A model generated the notes under the pieces. The model saw only the letters and a list, made by a program, of their open reading frames with translations. It was not told the origin of the DNA and ran no database searches. Of a stretch of DNA of 64,000 nt, positions 10,101 through 23,500 are shown piece after piece. Within the stretch, counting starts at the first letter, position 1. Every line of letters begins with the position of its first letter. Source of the DNA: Perognathus longimembris pacificus (taxonomy: Eukaryota > Chordata > Mammalia > Rodentia > Heteromyidae); NCBI RefSeq assembly GCF_023159225.1, contig NC_063174.1, positions 43,144,191 to 43,208,190 of the forward strand, read 5' to 3'. The position numbers and the translations under genes were made by a program.

Positions 10101-13100
10101 AAAATCATATTTTTATACATGAGCAATAAAAATCTACAAATGAAATGAAGATAATTCCATTTACATTGCATCAAAAAGAATATATTTAATGAAAGCAGTA
10201 TAAAACTTATACACATGCAAAGATATTAAAGGAGTATCTTTCTACCAAATAAGCAGAAAGACATCCCATGTTTATTGATCCTAAGAGATTGTTAAAATGC
10301 CAATAGTTTACAGACTGATAAACAGATTTTGTAGATTCCTAGATTTGCATGTATTGATAAGCTAAAATTCACATGGAAATGCAAAGGGGCAATAATAATG
10401 AAAATAAACTTGAGAAACTGATCAGAGGACCTACTTTTCCCTCTCTTGAATGTTTTCTAAAACTACAGCAATCAAGAAGACAGTGTTTACTGAGATAAGG
10501 AAAGAAATAAACATGCATGAAATAGAACTGAGAGCCAGAAATCCAAGTATCTATGGACGTTTGATTTTGGAGGGTGGTCAAAGGTCTTGAACTCAGAGCC
10601 TGGGCACTGTCCCTAAGCTTCTTTGCTCAAGGCTAGCACTCTACCATTTTGAGCCAATTCTGGTTTTCTGGTGGTTCATTGGAGATATCAGAGTCTCATG
10701 GACTTCCCTGCCCAGGCTAGCTTCAAACCGTGATCCTCAGATCTCTCCGCCTCCAGAGTAGCTAGGATTGCAGGTGTGAGCCACCAGAGGCTGGATGGAC
10801 ATTTGATTTTTGACATGGGAGGACTGCCCTAGCAATGCAGCTCCCTTTGCATTCAGACTGTGAGCATTAGTGTCACAAAAAATAAAAACTTAAAAAGTAA
10901 TGTCACAGTCAAAGTGGCATATTTCAATATGCAGTTAGGTTGGATAACAGTGGTATTTTTCAATAGTACCCACTGATTCCTTTTTTGGCATATATATGCA
11001 TATACACACATAATTATATACTGTTTGTTTGAAAGGACAGAGATTTAAACTCAGGGCCTCATGCTTGATAGGTACATACTCTAACAAATGAGTTAAGCCT
11101 GCACCCCATTAGCATGTATTAATTGTAGTACTACTGGATTTCATTGTAACATTTTCATATGTGCTTATCATAAAGTAACTATAATCATATTTTCCCCTCC
11201 GCTTCCTTTGATCACTTTGCTCTTCTCTAATAGTGGCCTTTTACTTTCATGATTTTTTTTCTTCCTAGATTCCACATATGCGAGAAAACCTGCGACACTT
11301 GTCTTTCTGAATCTAATTTTACTTAACATGCCATTCTCTAGTTCCATCCATTTTCCTGCAAATGACATGATTTCATTCTTCATGACTGAATACTATTCCA
11401 TCATGTCCATGAACAGTGTTTTTATCTGTTCATCTGTTGATAGGCACCTAGTTAATTTGGCTATAGTAAAAGTGCCATGATAAACACTGATATCCAGCTA
11501 TCTCTGTTGTACACTGACTTTTGATTTGTTCAGGTATATACCCAGAAATGGTACTGCTGAATCATGTGGTAGTTTTAAAGATTTTGGGGGTGTGTTTTTT
11601 TAGGAATATCCATACTGATTTCCACAGTGGCTGGACTAATTTATATACATAGCACATAGTCACAACCCTAGCCATCCTCCTCAGCAACTGTTTTCTTTCT
11701 TTTTTTTGGTTTACTGAGATGGGGGTCTCCCATCTAGGTAGCCTAGGTTGACCTATGTGCCTCAGATTGGCCTCAAACTCAAGATCCTCCTCCCTCAGCC
11801 TTCTGAATTCTGGGATTACACACAATCATGCTTGGGGGTTTTTTTGTTTGTTTTTTTCCCCCTTGATAGTAATTCTGATTATGATGAGATAGAATCTAAG
11901 GCGCCAGTGGCTCATGCCTATAATCCTAGCTACTTGGGAGGTTGAGATCTGAGGCTCATGGTTCAAAGCCAGCCTGGGTAGGAAAGTCTTACACCTTTTT
12001 TTTTTTTTTTGCCAGTCCTGGGACTTGAACTCAGGGCCTGGGCACTGTCCCTGGCTTCTTTTTGCTCAAGGCTAGCACTCTACCACTTGAGCCACAGCGC
12101 CACTTCTAGCTTTTTCTGTATATGTGGTGCTGAGAAATAGAACCCAGGGCTTCATGTATACAAGGCAAGCACTCTACTACTAGGCCATATTCCCAGCTGA
12201 GTGTGACACTCTTATCTACAATTAACCACCAGAAAACCAGAAGTGGAGCTGTGGCTCAAAGTGGTAGAGCACTAGACTTGAGCTGAAGAGCATAGGGACA
12301 GTACCTAGGCCCAGAGTTCAAGGCCTACGACCAACACAAAAAAAAAAAAAAAAGAAAGAAAGAAAAGAAAAGAACAGCATGTATTTCCCTGATGGGTAAA
12401 GTTTTTTTTGTTGTTGTTTTGTTTTGTTTTTTTGCCAGTTCTGGGGCTTGGGACTCAGAGCCTGAGCACTGTCCCTGGCTTCTTTTTACTCAAGGCTAGC
12501 ACTCTACACCTCTTGAGCCACAGTGCCACTTTGGCTTTTTCCGTTTATGAGGTGCTGAGGAATCAAACCCAGGGCTTCATGCATGCTAGGCAAACACTCT
12601 ACCGCTAAGCCACATTCTCAGCCCTAAAGATTCTTTTTCATGCATTTATTGGTCATTTGTATTTTCCTATTTGCCCATTTACTAATTGGATCACTTGTTC
12701 TTTTACTCTTCAATTTTCTGTTTATTTTAAATATGGTCTGGATATTAATCTGCCAGATGAACACTTGGCAAAGCACTTCCATTTTGAAGACTCTCTCTAT
12801 ATCCTGCTATGTTTTTCTTTGTTGTGCAGAAGTTTCTCAATTTGATGCAACTCCTTTTGCCAATTCTTGCAACTATTTATTATACTGGAGACCTATTCAG
12901 AAAGTCAATGTCCAGTCTTTGTCCTGAGGTATTCTCCATATGGTACTTTCAAAGTTTCCTCTATTTTGAGTTATGAGATAGGAAATCTAGTTTCAGCCTT
13001 CTACATGTGGATATACTATTTTCCCAGCACAATTTCTTCATGAGTTATTTTTTTCTCCAATGTATGTTTTTGGCATCTTTGTTAGGAATCAGATGGCTGG

Positions 13101-14555
13101 GTTTATTTCTAGTTCTCTATTCTATTCCATTGGTGTACGTATCTGATTTTGTGCAAGCACCATGCTATTTTTGTTACTATAACTCTGGTGTTTTGTTGCT
13201 ATAACTGGAAATAGTACTTGTTAACATATCTACACAGATTCTCTAGAAAAAGAATTCACATATCCTGATCTGCTTTTATAGCACTTCAATTATTCCCTTT
13301 GTAACCTAAAAATGGTGATACTTCAGATTTGGAGTCTTTAAAAACAAATGCCTGGGGCTGGGAATGTAGCTTAGTGGTAGAGTGCTTGCCTAACATGCAT
13401 GAAGCCCTGGGTTTGATTCCTCAGCACCACATAAACAGAAAAGGCCAGAAGTGGCGCTGTGGCTCAAGTGGTAGTGTTAGCCTTGAGTAAAAAGAAGCCA
13501 GGGACAGTGCTCAGGCCCTGAGTTCAAGCCACAGGACTGGCCCCAAAACAACAACAACAACAACAACAGATGCTTCCATGGTCTATTCAGCCCTGGGCAG
13601 GAACACTGGATCAATTGGGGGTGAGGCACCTTCACAGTTTGTGGTGAACTCATGTTGACTCAAATTTATTCTCAGCTGTGCAAATACTGTAATTTTCCTG
13701 TTGATCTCTCCCCTCATAAAACAGTTCTTCTCTGCTTACAAAGTGATTACAAAGTCTGTAGTGTAAAGGTGCTTGGTTAATGTTGTTTACTGAATTTCAA
13801 TGCTATTTTGTTTTGCTCAAGTGTGCCACAATTTCTTACAAAATAACCTTTTCTTCTTTTTTGTGTCAGTCTTGGGTCTTGAAATAAGGGCCTGGGCACT
13901 AACTCTTAGCTTTTTCACTCAAGGCTGGTGCTCTACAACTTGGGCCACAGTTACACTTCTGGCTCATTGCCGGCTAACTAAAGATAAGTCAGGAACCTCA
14001 GGATTTCAGTCTCCTGAGTAGTGAGGATTACAGGCATGTGCCACTGGCACCTGCCATAAATAGCTATTCTTAATATAAAATTACCTATGGGGGATTCTGT
14101 TAGTGTTTAACTTTCAAGATTTGTTACTTCAAAAATACTGAACCTCTGGCTCTTTCAGTTGAACCTGAGAAAAGTACTTATCTCATCCCTGGCCTATGCT
14201 AGCTATCATTTCTAATACTGCTTTTACCACAACAATTGGTAATCCCTAAGCTTTGAAATTAAAAAAAAAAAAGAGCCAATGAAATGTCTGTGGCTTTGTG
14301 CAAAATGCCAGTTCAAATGAAATTCCTACATGCAAAAGCTATATTCACCATCACGTCCTTTCATTATAGTTCCCAGCCACTGGTTGGTTGCCTTCATTTA
14401 TCCCACCAATTTTGTTTGATTTTTAAAAGCTGTTGATGAGACAAAAAATCTTGAGCGAAAGGAAGTGGTGCTGTGGTTCAAAGTGGGAGAGTGCTAACCT
14501 TGAGCAAAAGCTATGGCAAAGTGCCCAGGTCCTGAGTTCAAGGCCCTAAACCACC

Positions 14556-14586
<31 letters not shown>

Positions 14587-17500
14587 GCAACAACGAATCT
14601 TAAGCTGTGCCTTTTTCCCTTAAAGCTTTGATCCAGTCTTGTAGAGTTGAATATCAAGATAAAGAAGCTTGAAGCCAACCTGGTTACATCATGCTTGAAA
14701 GTAGCATGATCTTTTGGTTCAACTGCCTAAAGGGGTCTTTTGTCTTTGACATCTAATAGCGTATCTTTCTGGCATCACTTTCTACTAATACATGACGTGT
14801 CTTCTAATCTGAAGATTCAGATCTTTTCATTTTCTGCTTATCTTTGTGAATTCTAGTTTTGTGTGTGTTGAATCCCCATTACCTTCTTTCTCATCCTTTT
14901 TATGCTTCCACTTGCTTCTCATATTCTTGTTCCATTTTAATTTCCTGGCCTGTCTTCTGGCCTCGTTACTACTAGCATCTATTCTCTCTGTGCTTCATCC
15001 GCCTTCATCTTCATTGTTTTATTTCCTATTCCACTTTTTTTTCCCTTGTAGAGCTGAAGATTAAACCTAGGCTTTGTGTGTGCCAGGCAAGTGCTCTACC
15101 ACTGAGTTACATCCTCAGCTTTCCATTTCTAAATTCCAGTTTGGTTTTCCTATCTTGCTGTGTGCCTGAACTAATTTTGTAAAGACAGTTATTTTATTTT
15201 TGTTTTTATTTTACAAAAGCCAACTGTTTCATATTTACCTTCATGGGAACTATCTATAATTTCCATATGTTCCATTAGCAAAGATTTTTATCTTTGAAAT
15301 ATTTTTTTATTTTCTTTTTCTTTTTTAAAAAAGAATTATCTGCCTTTTGATTTTCCATTCATTCTTCCCTTTTTACTTTTAGTATTTTGAAACAAATTCT
15401 ATTCTGTTCCTTGAGGGTAAACCCAATTTCACATTAACTGAGATTTTTCTATGCCAGCTATTTGTATAAGGTTTATATAAATAAAAGATTAGGCAAGTAC
15501 TTCAAGTAGCAGGAATTATCCTTATAGCACAGGATTGTGTATGAAATCTTAATCTTTACTTCTCCCTAGTCACAGAGGTATTTAGCTCTAGAACATACTG
15601 CTAACTGCAAATATGGCTTCATTCTGATTGACCCTTCTTTCCTCCACTGCCTCTTAGACTCAAACAGTCCAGAGACTTTCCTATCTTTTTTTTTTTTTTT
15701 TGGCCAGTCCTGGGCCTTGGACTCAGCAGGACCTGAGCACCTTCCCTGGCTTCTTCCCGCTCAAGACTAGCACTCTGCCACCTGAGCCACAGCGCCCCTT
15801 CTGGCCATTTTCCATATATGTGGTGCTGGGGAATCGAACCGAGAGCTTCATGTGTAGGAGGCAAGCACTCTTGCCACTAGGCCATATTCCCAGCCCAACT
15901 TTCCTATCTTAACCTATGCATTCTGTTCTTGTTGGGAAAACAAAGAAATTTGGGTTAGTATATCAAGATATACACCTCATCTGGGGAGGGGAAATATACA
16001 CTGCTGATTCTAAGATCCACATAAAGCTATATAGGCAGTCTCTCCTCTCCATATTTCCTCCAGCACCTGTCACATAATAAATACTTCTTGTAGCCACTTT
16101 GTATGCATATGGAGCGGTTTTAGTACCTTCAGATTTTATCAAAAATAGAGCTTACATTTCTCATTACCTATTTTCCTTGTTCCTTTGAAATGGTTTCAGA
16201 GACAAGAAAAGAAGAATGTCAAGACTACTCTGCTACAGTCAATCTGGACATTCTCCATAGGAACAATTTTTTATTGTCATCAGATCCACTACCATCTTAC
16301 AGGTCTTGAAAACCTACATGTACCTTCCCCCCTAGAAATGTATATGTATGCTAGTTACTAGAAACAAGCCTAAAAAGGCTAAGTGGTTTTCTCAAGGTCT
16401 CGGAGCTAGTACTCTTACCATGTGCGCACATGGCCACTCAACTCACCTTTGTCTTTTGTCAACTTATTACCAAAGTTGAAGTCTAAGAATTATTTAGCAA
16501 AGACTGACAAATGTCAGGATGAAGAAGGAAGAGGAGCAAAAAACCAGGCTTAGTTCCTATTACCTGGCTTAGTGTCTGTCACTCCTTCCATGAGTACCAG
16601 TCCTACTGGGCGCTGACAAGCAATGTCACAGAAGCGGAAACGCAGGAGGAAGTCTCGGCCATACTTACGTCTCTCTGTAAACCAAGAAAAGCATATGTGA
16701 AAGAAAAAGAAGCCACATACACGGACCTCTTTTTAGTTCCAAGAAATGTGCCTACATAACATAAGGGGAAGTCTGGCTCTGAAGACAAGATTTTTCCAAC
16801 AGTTATGATTTAGAATTGTCCATCTTATAGGGTGATCATATGGAGGACAGTGAAAGAAAATAAGAACTTGCTCAAAGAAGAGAGATTACAGTCTCTCTTA
16901 TTATCGAGGACCAATCTTCCTCCCCAAATGGGTATAAAGATATACAGTCAATAAAGAACGTCACATAGGCTTACCTCTTGTCTTGGGGTGACAGGAGGTG
17001 ACATACTGACAGCAGTCAGTGATGCCCAGGGAACTGGGCCACAGAGGAGCCTGCAGCTTCCTCTGGTAAAGCTGATGGGAGAAGTCTTCCTGCCCTGATA
17101 CCTACAAGGAACGAGCAAGGTGGCAATGAGGAAAACAAGACAGAAAAAGGAAATGGCAGCCCATGTTTGGGACATGTACATGAATACACACACACAAGCA
17201 CATACTACTACATACATGGTACTAGCAAGCCATGTAAGTCTCAGGGGAAGGTTGAGAATGAACTAGTTAAAACATTACTTTTTCACTAGAAACACTGAAA
17301 TGCCCATGAAAAAGGAAGGAAGGAAAGGGATGAGAAATGTGAGTCAAGGCGAACAGAATGTAGGAGCATGTGATCCTAACTTTCACCTCAGGAAATCTGT
17401 ACCATTCCCACGGGGAACAGCAGCTCTCAGGGGCTTTAGCTTACAATGGGAGAGGTTTATTCTGGTCTCTAGTATCTTGACTCTAAGACTGGGAAACCAC

Positions 17501-20500
17501 AGGGTCAAACCAAATGGGAAAAACACTGAAGCACTTTACCGTATCTATGTCACCATCTTCGGTCAGCAGCTGGGAATGGACAGAACGTAGTAGGGCAACG
17601 TTCGGCAACATCAGTCATTTGCATATCTCCAACATGGGGTAGCAAAATTCCCTTTATTTCATTTAACAACAACATATATTTGAATGCCAACCATGTACAA
17701 GACACTAGCTAGTGCTGGGGAAAGAGGGGTGACAGACTGTCTTTTCAAGGGCACAAATGTTCAATACGTCATATAAAGTGAAACAGACCTGAAACTCAAT
17801 GACCATTTAATAGCTGACTTTAGACAAGTGAGTAACTCTCTTGGATTGGATATCCTCTACTGTCACACAGAATACTAACGTTGTATACAATCAAAAATAT
17901 TAATAACAATAACCACTACACCAATTGCTGACTGCTTCTCCTTTAAACCAGGTACTGAAAGTACTGAAAACACTTTATATACAGTATTTTATTTAATCCA
18001 TCCAAAACAACAACAACAACAAAAAACACCTCCAAACCACCACCAGAAAAGTCCCATCTCTAATATACGACCCATTATCTCCCCAAAGTACAGATGAGAC
18101 AAGTGGGAGCTGAAAAAGTTAAGTGACTTTCCCAAGGTGGCAGAGCAGGGATTTGAACTCAGGACCCAGCATGTGACTTCAAAGCAAGTGCTCTCACCCA
18201 CTATGTGTAACATGCCTGTCCCTGTCACGTGGTAGGTAAGTGCTCTGTTAATTCTTCCTCCTGTGTCCTGAAGTCCTGGATTACAGAAGGATAATGCCCT
18301 GCTCTAGGCACCCAAGACATCACTAGCACTTGCATAACCTCATTAAAATGAAAACCCAGAGTGCTCAGTAATCATTCAGTCATTTGTGTCCTTTCTCCAC
18401 TGTGGTCTGCCAAAAGTTAAGCAGTAAGTTGGGTCAGTAAGGGCAAATCAGAATAAAGCGACTGACTGACATACGCAGCAGTCAGTACAAGCTAATAGAG
18501 CTATCTATGCTACCAATATTGAGCTATCTATACTACCAGTATTCAGCAGTTAAATGAGATAGTTTCAGATCCAAACCGCTCACTGAAAGAAAAATCCACA
18601 AAGCACTGTCATGTTTATAAAACACATAGGATAGGTTACATTGCCACAGTTACAGCAATCACTGCGTGGTACTAGGCTAGAAAGTCCTGGGACTTGACCC
18701 CTCAGTTACAAATGCAAGATCAATCACTAACTTGCATAATGTAGAGAAGATTATATAAATTCTCTATGCCTCGTCTACCACATGGAAGCAACATCAATAG
18801 TAAAAAGCAATTAGTAAATACATGTAAAGTGCTTTAAATAGCACCTGGCACACAGCTAAGAGCTTAGTAAATATAAGGGCTGAAGGCATGGCTCAGTGGT
18901 ATCATGCCAGCCTAGCAAACTCAAGGTCCTGAGTTCAAGCCCCAATACTGCCACACACACACACACACACACACACCACACAAACATGCATACACACATA
19001 TGAGAGCTTAATAAATGTAAACTGTGGTATCACAGGAACATAGTTATCACTATATATGCACAGAAGCTGGAAGAATGACACCAAACTACTACTAGCTTTG
19101 TAGTGTTGTGATTTTTAGCAAGTCACACACTCATTACTTGACTCTTAAGTGTGAGGGCAGGCAATAAAGCAGACTTTTGCCTCACTTTATGTATAATTTC
19201 TTGCAAAAATGTACTTAGGTACCACTTATTAATTTAAAATCACAACAAAAAAAACTGAGAGTTTTCAATATACTTTCAAAGGTACTCTTTGAGTTCCTAA
19301 CTTCTGGGCTTGGGCACAAGTTATTCAACATGAGAAAAAGGTTTAGGAGGGAGCCAGACCAAGTTTAACTTAGGCCCTGCCACTGAGGCACAGTGGATGC
19401 CAACATCTGACTCTCTAGACAGTGCTGCCCCCCATCACTGGCCTCCCCAATTTCACCTTCCAGGCTGGCATCCCATTGTACTGGAGCTCTCCATCCCTGA
19501 TGAAGTTGTAGAGAGGTGACTCAGGAACAGAATTCAGATCCCCACACAAGATGATAGGGCAGTGACTGCCATCTGACAACCTGGACACCTTATCCACTTC
19601 AGCCAGGAGAATGGCCATCTGAGCCAGCTTGACATCACCCCGGCGTGGGTTGTAAAGAACGTGGGTATTTGCCACGCACAGGGGTGCCACTGTGACATGT
19701 CCCAGGCCTTCCGGGACTAGTGGCTGTAAGAGCAACACTAAGCCCACATTGTCCCGATTGAGAAGCTCCAAGCCAGGCCGAAAGTACTCCACAGGGCTGG
19801 CACAGAGCAGACGGAATCTGGTGGGCTTGTAGCAGACAGCACAGCCATCCGTCTTACACCCCGTCCTCCTCTTGTAGAAACAGGTAAAGCCTATAAGGAA
19901 ATCCAACCAAAGATATGTGTCAGAGTCTCTGAAAACTGAATCCCTTCCACTCTTATGCAGCAGCATAAGAGTGTGTGCTTACGACACTGTTCCTGCTCTT
20001 TAGTAAGGAGAGCCTTTGCCTTTGCCATTTCTTTTACTATGCAGAGATGCTCTCAGAATTGCAACCAGAAGACTAGGGACTCAACAGGCAAGGAGGGAGG
20101 GAAGGGCATAAAGCAGTAACAAGCTGGAGCCCCTAAGTTGGGAATCATAGCCCCACAGTCGCTAGCTATGTAGTTTTGTGATTTTCAGCAACCTGTTTCC
20201 TCATCTGTAAAATGAGGTAATAACATCCTTGTGGACTGGTTACTTTGAAGATTATATGGCACCATGTCAGAATTACTTTAAACCACAGATGAAGAGAGGT
20301 GGCTCTCAAATGAGACAAGGTTAGGACACAAGGAAAAGATGGGGTGTTCAGAAGAGAGGAGGAGGGTGGAGGAAGAAGAGCTGTAAGACATGCAAGGGCT
20401 TATACCCATCATTCGCAGAGAGGGTTCCAGCTGCTCCCAGTAATGGTCTTCCTGGACTTCCTGGAGACACAGGATCTGGAAAGACAAGGAGAGCAATCAC

Positions 20501-23500
20501 TCTGGGAGGCTGGGAGTGACTCCCACCCCATGGGAACAGACATCTGGCCAGATGGAAAGTTGCTGTGGATCTCAGGGAGGGTCAACAGCAAAACCAGCCC
20601 AGACTTAAGCTGAGGAGGCCAGACAGGTATGCTAAATTTCCCCGTTCCATGAATCCCTCAGTTATCCTTCCTGCATAAAAGTCTGGAAAGGGTACACCTT
20701 GGGAGATTTTTCTCAGCATCTGCCAAAACTCTGACTCCAGACAGGCAAGCTCCAGTCCTAGACAGGACTGTAATAATTTGAGAAAGTTGAACTCATTCTC
20801 TTAAGAATGGTGGGAAACCACCAGGCCCAGTGCCAATGCATGACAGCTTATCTCTACTCTTTTTTTTTTTGTTGTTGTTCAATAAATGTTTATTGCTTTT
20901 TCAATTATTCTATTTACAAACAACACGAAGTTTCTTGGCCTCATGATACATTTATCTCTACTCTTCACTCACGTCAGGGTCCCAGTGCTGGAATTCCTGC
21001 ATGAGGTTCGCAAAGCGATAGTTCCAATTGAGGATGTCCGGATGACAATGCAGGTAGAGCTCCGAGCTCTGCTGCATCAGGTCCTGGGACAGGATGTTGT
21101 AAGACATCAAAGTGAACTGGAACTGAGGACCATCCCCTGCCTCCAGGCCCTGTGCATCTGGCTGGGCAGAGAAATCCTCCCATTCTCGCCACAAGATTTC
21201 TACAAAAGGATTGAAGGGAAAATTCCATGACAAGTACAGGTTATTGAGAGGCCAAACCATCTCCACCCAACTCCATAATATTTTGACTGAAGTTCCTTTC
21301 TCCCATCACCATGTCTCTGTGTTTATCTGAGCAACATTCCTCAGACTAGACTAAGCTCCACAGAGCTGGAGATAATTCTGACCTATTTACTACTGCATCC
21401 CCAATAACTAGCAGATGCTCAAAAATTCTTAAAAGTCTTGCATAGTAGCTATCCATTAGTCTCTGAAGAATTTACTAGACTGGGGAGCTTGATAGTCTCC
21501 TGAGGTTCAAAATATTTCTAGAGTAATTTTCAGCTTTGGGGATTTTAAACCATTATATCTGGTTATAGCAAGGTGGATTCCAAACCTATTTGAGCACAGA
21601 ATATAATTCAAACTAATGGTCTCTCAATATGGAACACAAAGTAGAGTTACTCTGCTTCAGGCCATGTGGAGGTCCTGATAGCTTTCCATTCTTACTCCCA
21701 CAAAAACCAAGTCACCTCAAAGAAAAGAAGACAGGATGGGAAAGCTAGAGTCCAGTCTTGGTGATGTTGGATCCAGACCCTATCTCTCTGCACTACCTCA
21801 CTGGCTATTTCATCTTTGAGTCATAGGGCTAGGAAAGACAGTCTTCAAGGCCCCTCTAGACCTGACACTGCTAGTCTCAGAAGAGTGTCTGCAGCAGCAG
21901 AGCTCCCCACCAGAGGCTCCTGTCCCAGACAACCTGCCACCCTGGCTAACTCTCAGCTAACACTCACCATGGTAGGGTATTTCCATGGGGGGAGGCTGCA
22001 ACTGCTCCATGCCCTGAAAGGGCCAGATAGGATTCTCTTCCTGGGGCAGAGGCTCTGGGGCTATGCTCCAGGCCACCACTGCGGGGTCCTCTTCCCACTG
22101 CTCTGCAGCCACAGCGCCCATGGGCAGGACAGCACAGTCAGCATACTGGGGCCCGGTCTGCATGGGAACAGCTGCCCACATGGGACCTGCAACCTCTGGC
22201 ACTTGCTCCTCTCCTAGAAGGTCAGGGAAAGGCTGCTGCTCCGGGTTCTCTGCTGCCCGCAGGTCACTCAGCTGCCTGCTGGGCCACTTGTCCTCTGACG
22301 TAGCATCCTGTTCTCCAGGAGTATCCATCAGGAGTGCCAGGCTGCTCTGGGCCAGCCCTTTATCATCAAGGGGACCCTCACTCGCAGTCGGGAGCACCTG
22401 GCTTGCCCCTTCTTCTCGCCACTGCTGTAGCAGGCCCTCACACTCTTCCTGGTCAGGCCCCGGAGGGGCCATGGTACACTTGCCCTCTACCTGGGGGGAC
22501 GAGCTCTTCGCCAGAAAGGCATTTTTTCGACATGTAAAGAAAGCATCTAGGAGGAAAGCCAAAATACCAGGTTATAAAAAGACAGTATTACCCAACCCAC
22601 ACTCTTCTCCCAACTAGAAAGTAAGCTCTATATAGACAAGAATCATATCCACACTATTCATCAATGTGTCAACACTGAGCCTGCCAACCCTGATACCTGG
22701 AATATCACCCCACTGCAAGTGCTGTGTGCTGAGTACTGTTCTAAACACTTTCCCTCCACAACTACTTGTGAATTTACATGGTAAGATCATAAGAATATCA
22801 GTGTATAAAGGAAAAAAAAATAGCTGTCCCAATATTTAGGACAAAGGTACACATAACCACACCCTTGTATCTGGAGGTTAACACTACTAAGAACAATACT
22901 CTGATTCTAAAACTATTGCAATTAACACAAGCATAAGTCAGAATGATGGGTTAAGATCTTGCACGAAAATGAACAGAACTGTCCTTGGACAAGGCCCTTA
23001 GAGAAACATACTTGACTGTAAAATGGACACAAAGTTACAGATAATCTCCAAGGGTTTTCTAGTGCCACAGATTCTTTAATTAATTTATTTTATTTTTATA
23101 TCTTTTGCTGGTCCTAGGCTTGAACTCAGGGCTGGGTGCTGTCCCCAGCTTTTTGCAGAAGGCTAGTGCTCCACTACTAGAACCACAGCTCTACTTCCTA
23201 CTTTTGATAGTTAGTTGGACCTAAGGGTATCATGAACTATTCTCCTTGGCCTGGCTTTGAAACACAATCCTCAGTTCCCAGCCTCCTGAGAAGCTGGGAT
23301 TACAGGCATAAACCCCCAGCGCCTAACAATCCCTTAATTTATGAAGGCATCCCAGAAGAAAAACTCCCGACAGCCTTGAAATCTGTACAATTTATATCTT
23401 AGCAAAAGGCCTAGGGCCTCTTCTCAAATTTTCACATCACATTACCTAATTTCCCATTCTACCACACATCAGAGGCTATAAATTGAGGAGAAGCCAACAA

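Larger units (their letters stand above)
7677..10575 (+). mobile_element. Old L1 (LINE-1) ORF2 remnant
   Basis: AT-rich sequence whose wording matches the reverse-transcriptase part of L1 ORF2, for example 'ggctttattggtgaattcca' and later 'ccacagatacagaaaagaca'. The reading frame is broken in many places, so it is dead. A younger L1 3' end and its tandem copy interrupt it between 7968 and 9411. Confidence 0.8.
11104..13255 (-). mobile_element. L1 3' region, antisense, broken by SINEs
   Basis: Segments 11104-11700 and 12626-13255 read as the reverse complement of an old L1 ORF2/3'UTR (for instance 'ctgaatactattccatcatg' and 'attctattccattggtgtac'). Four SINE insertions lie between the two parts. 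There is no intact frame. Confidence 0.8.
13256..16563. other. ANGEL1 intron 7, repeat-rich part without exons
   Basis: Besides the SINEs listed separately, this stretch is T-rich on the plus strand (notably 14820-15430) and shows no splice-bounded open frame. No RNA gene was recognised. Confidence 0.6.
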
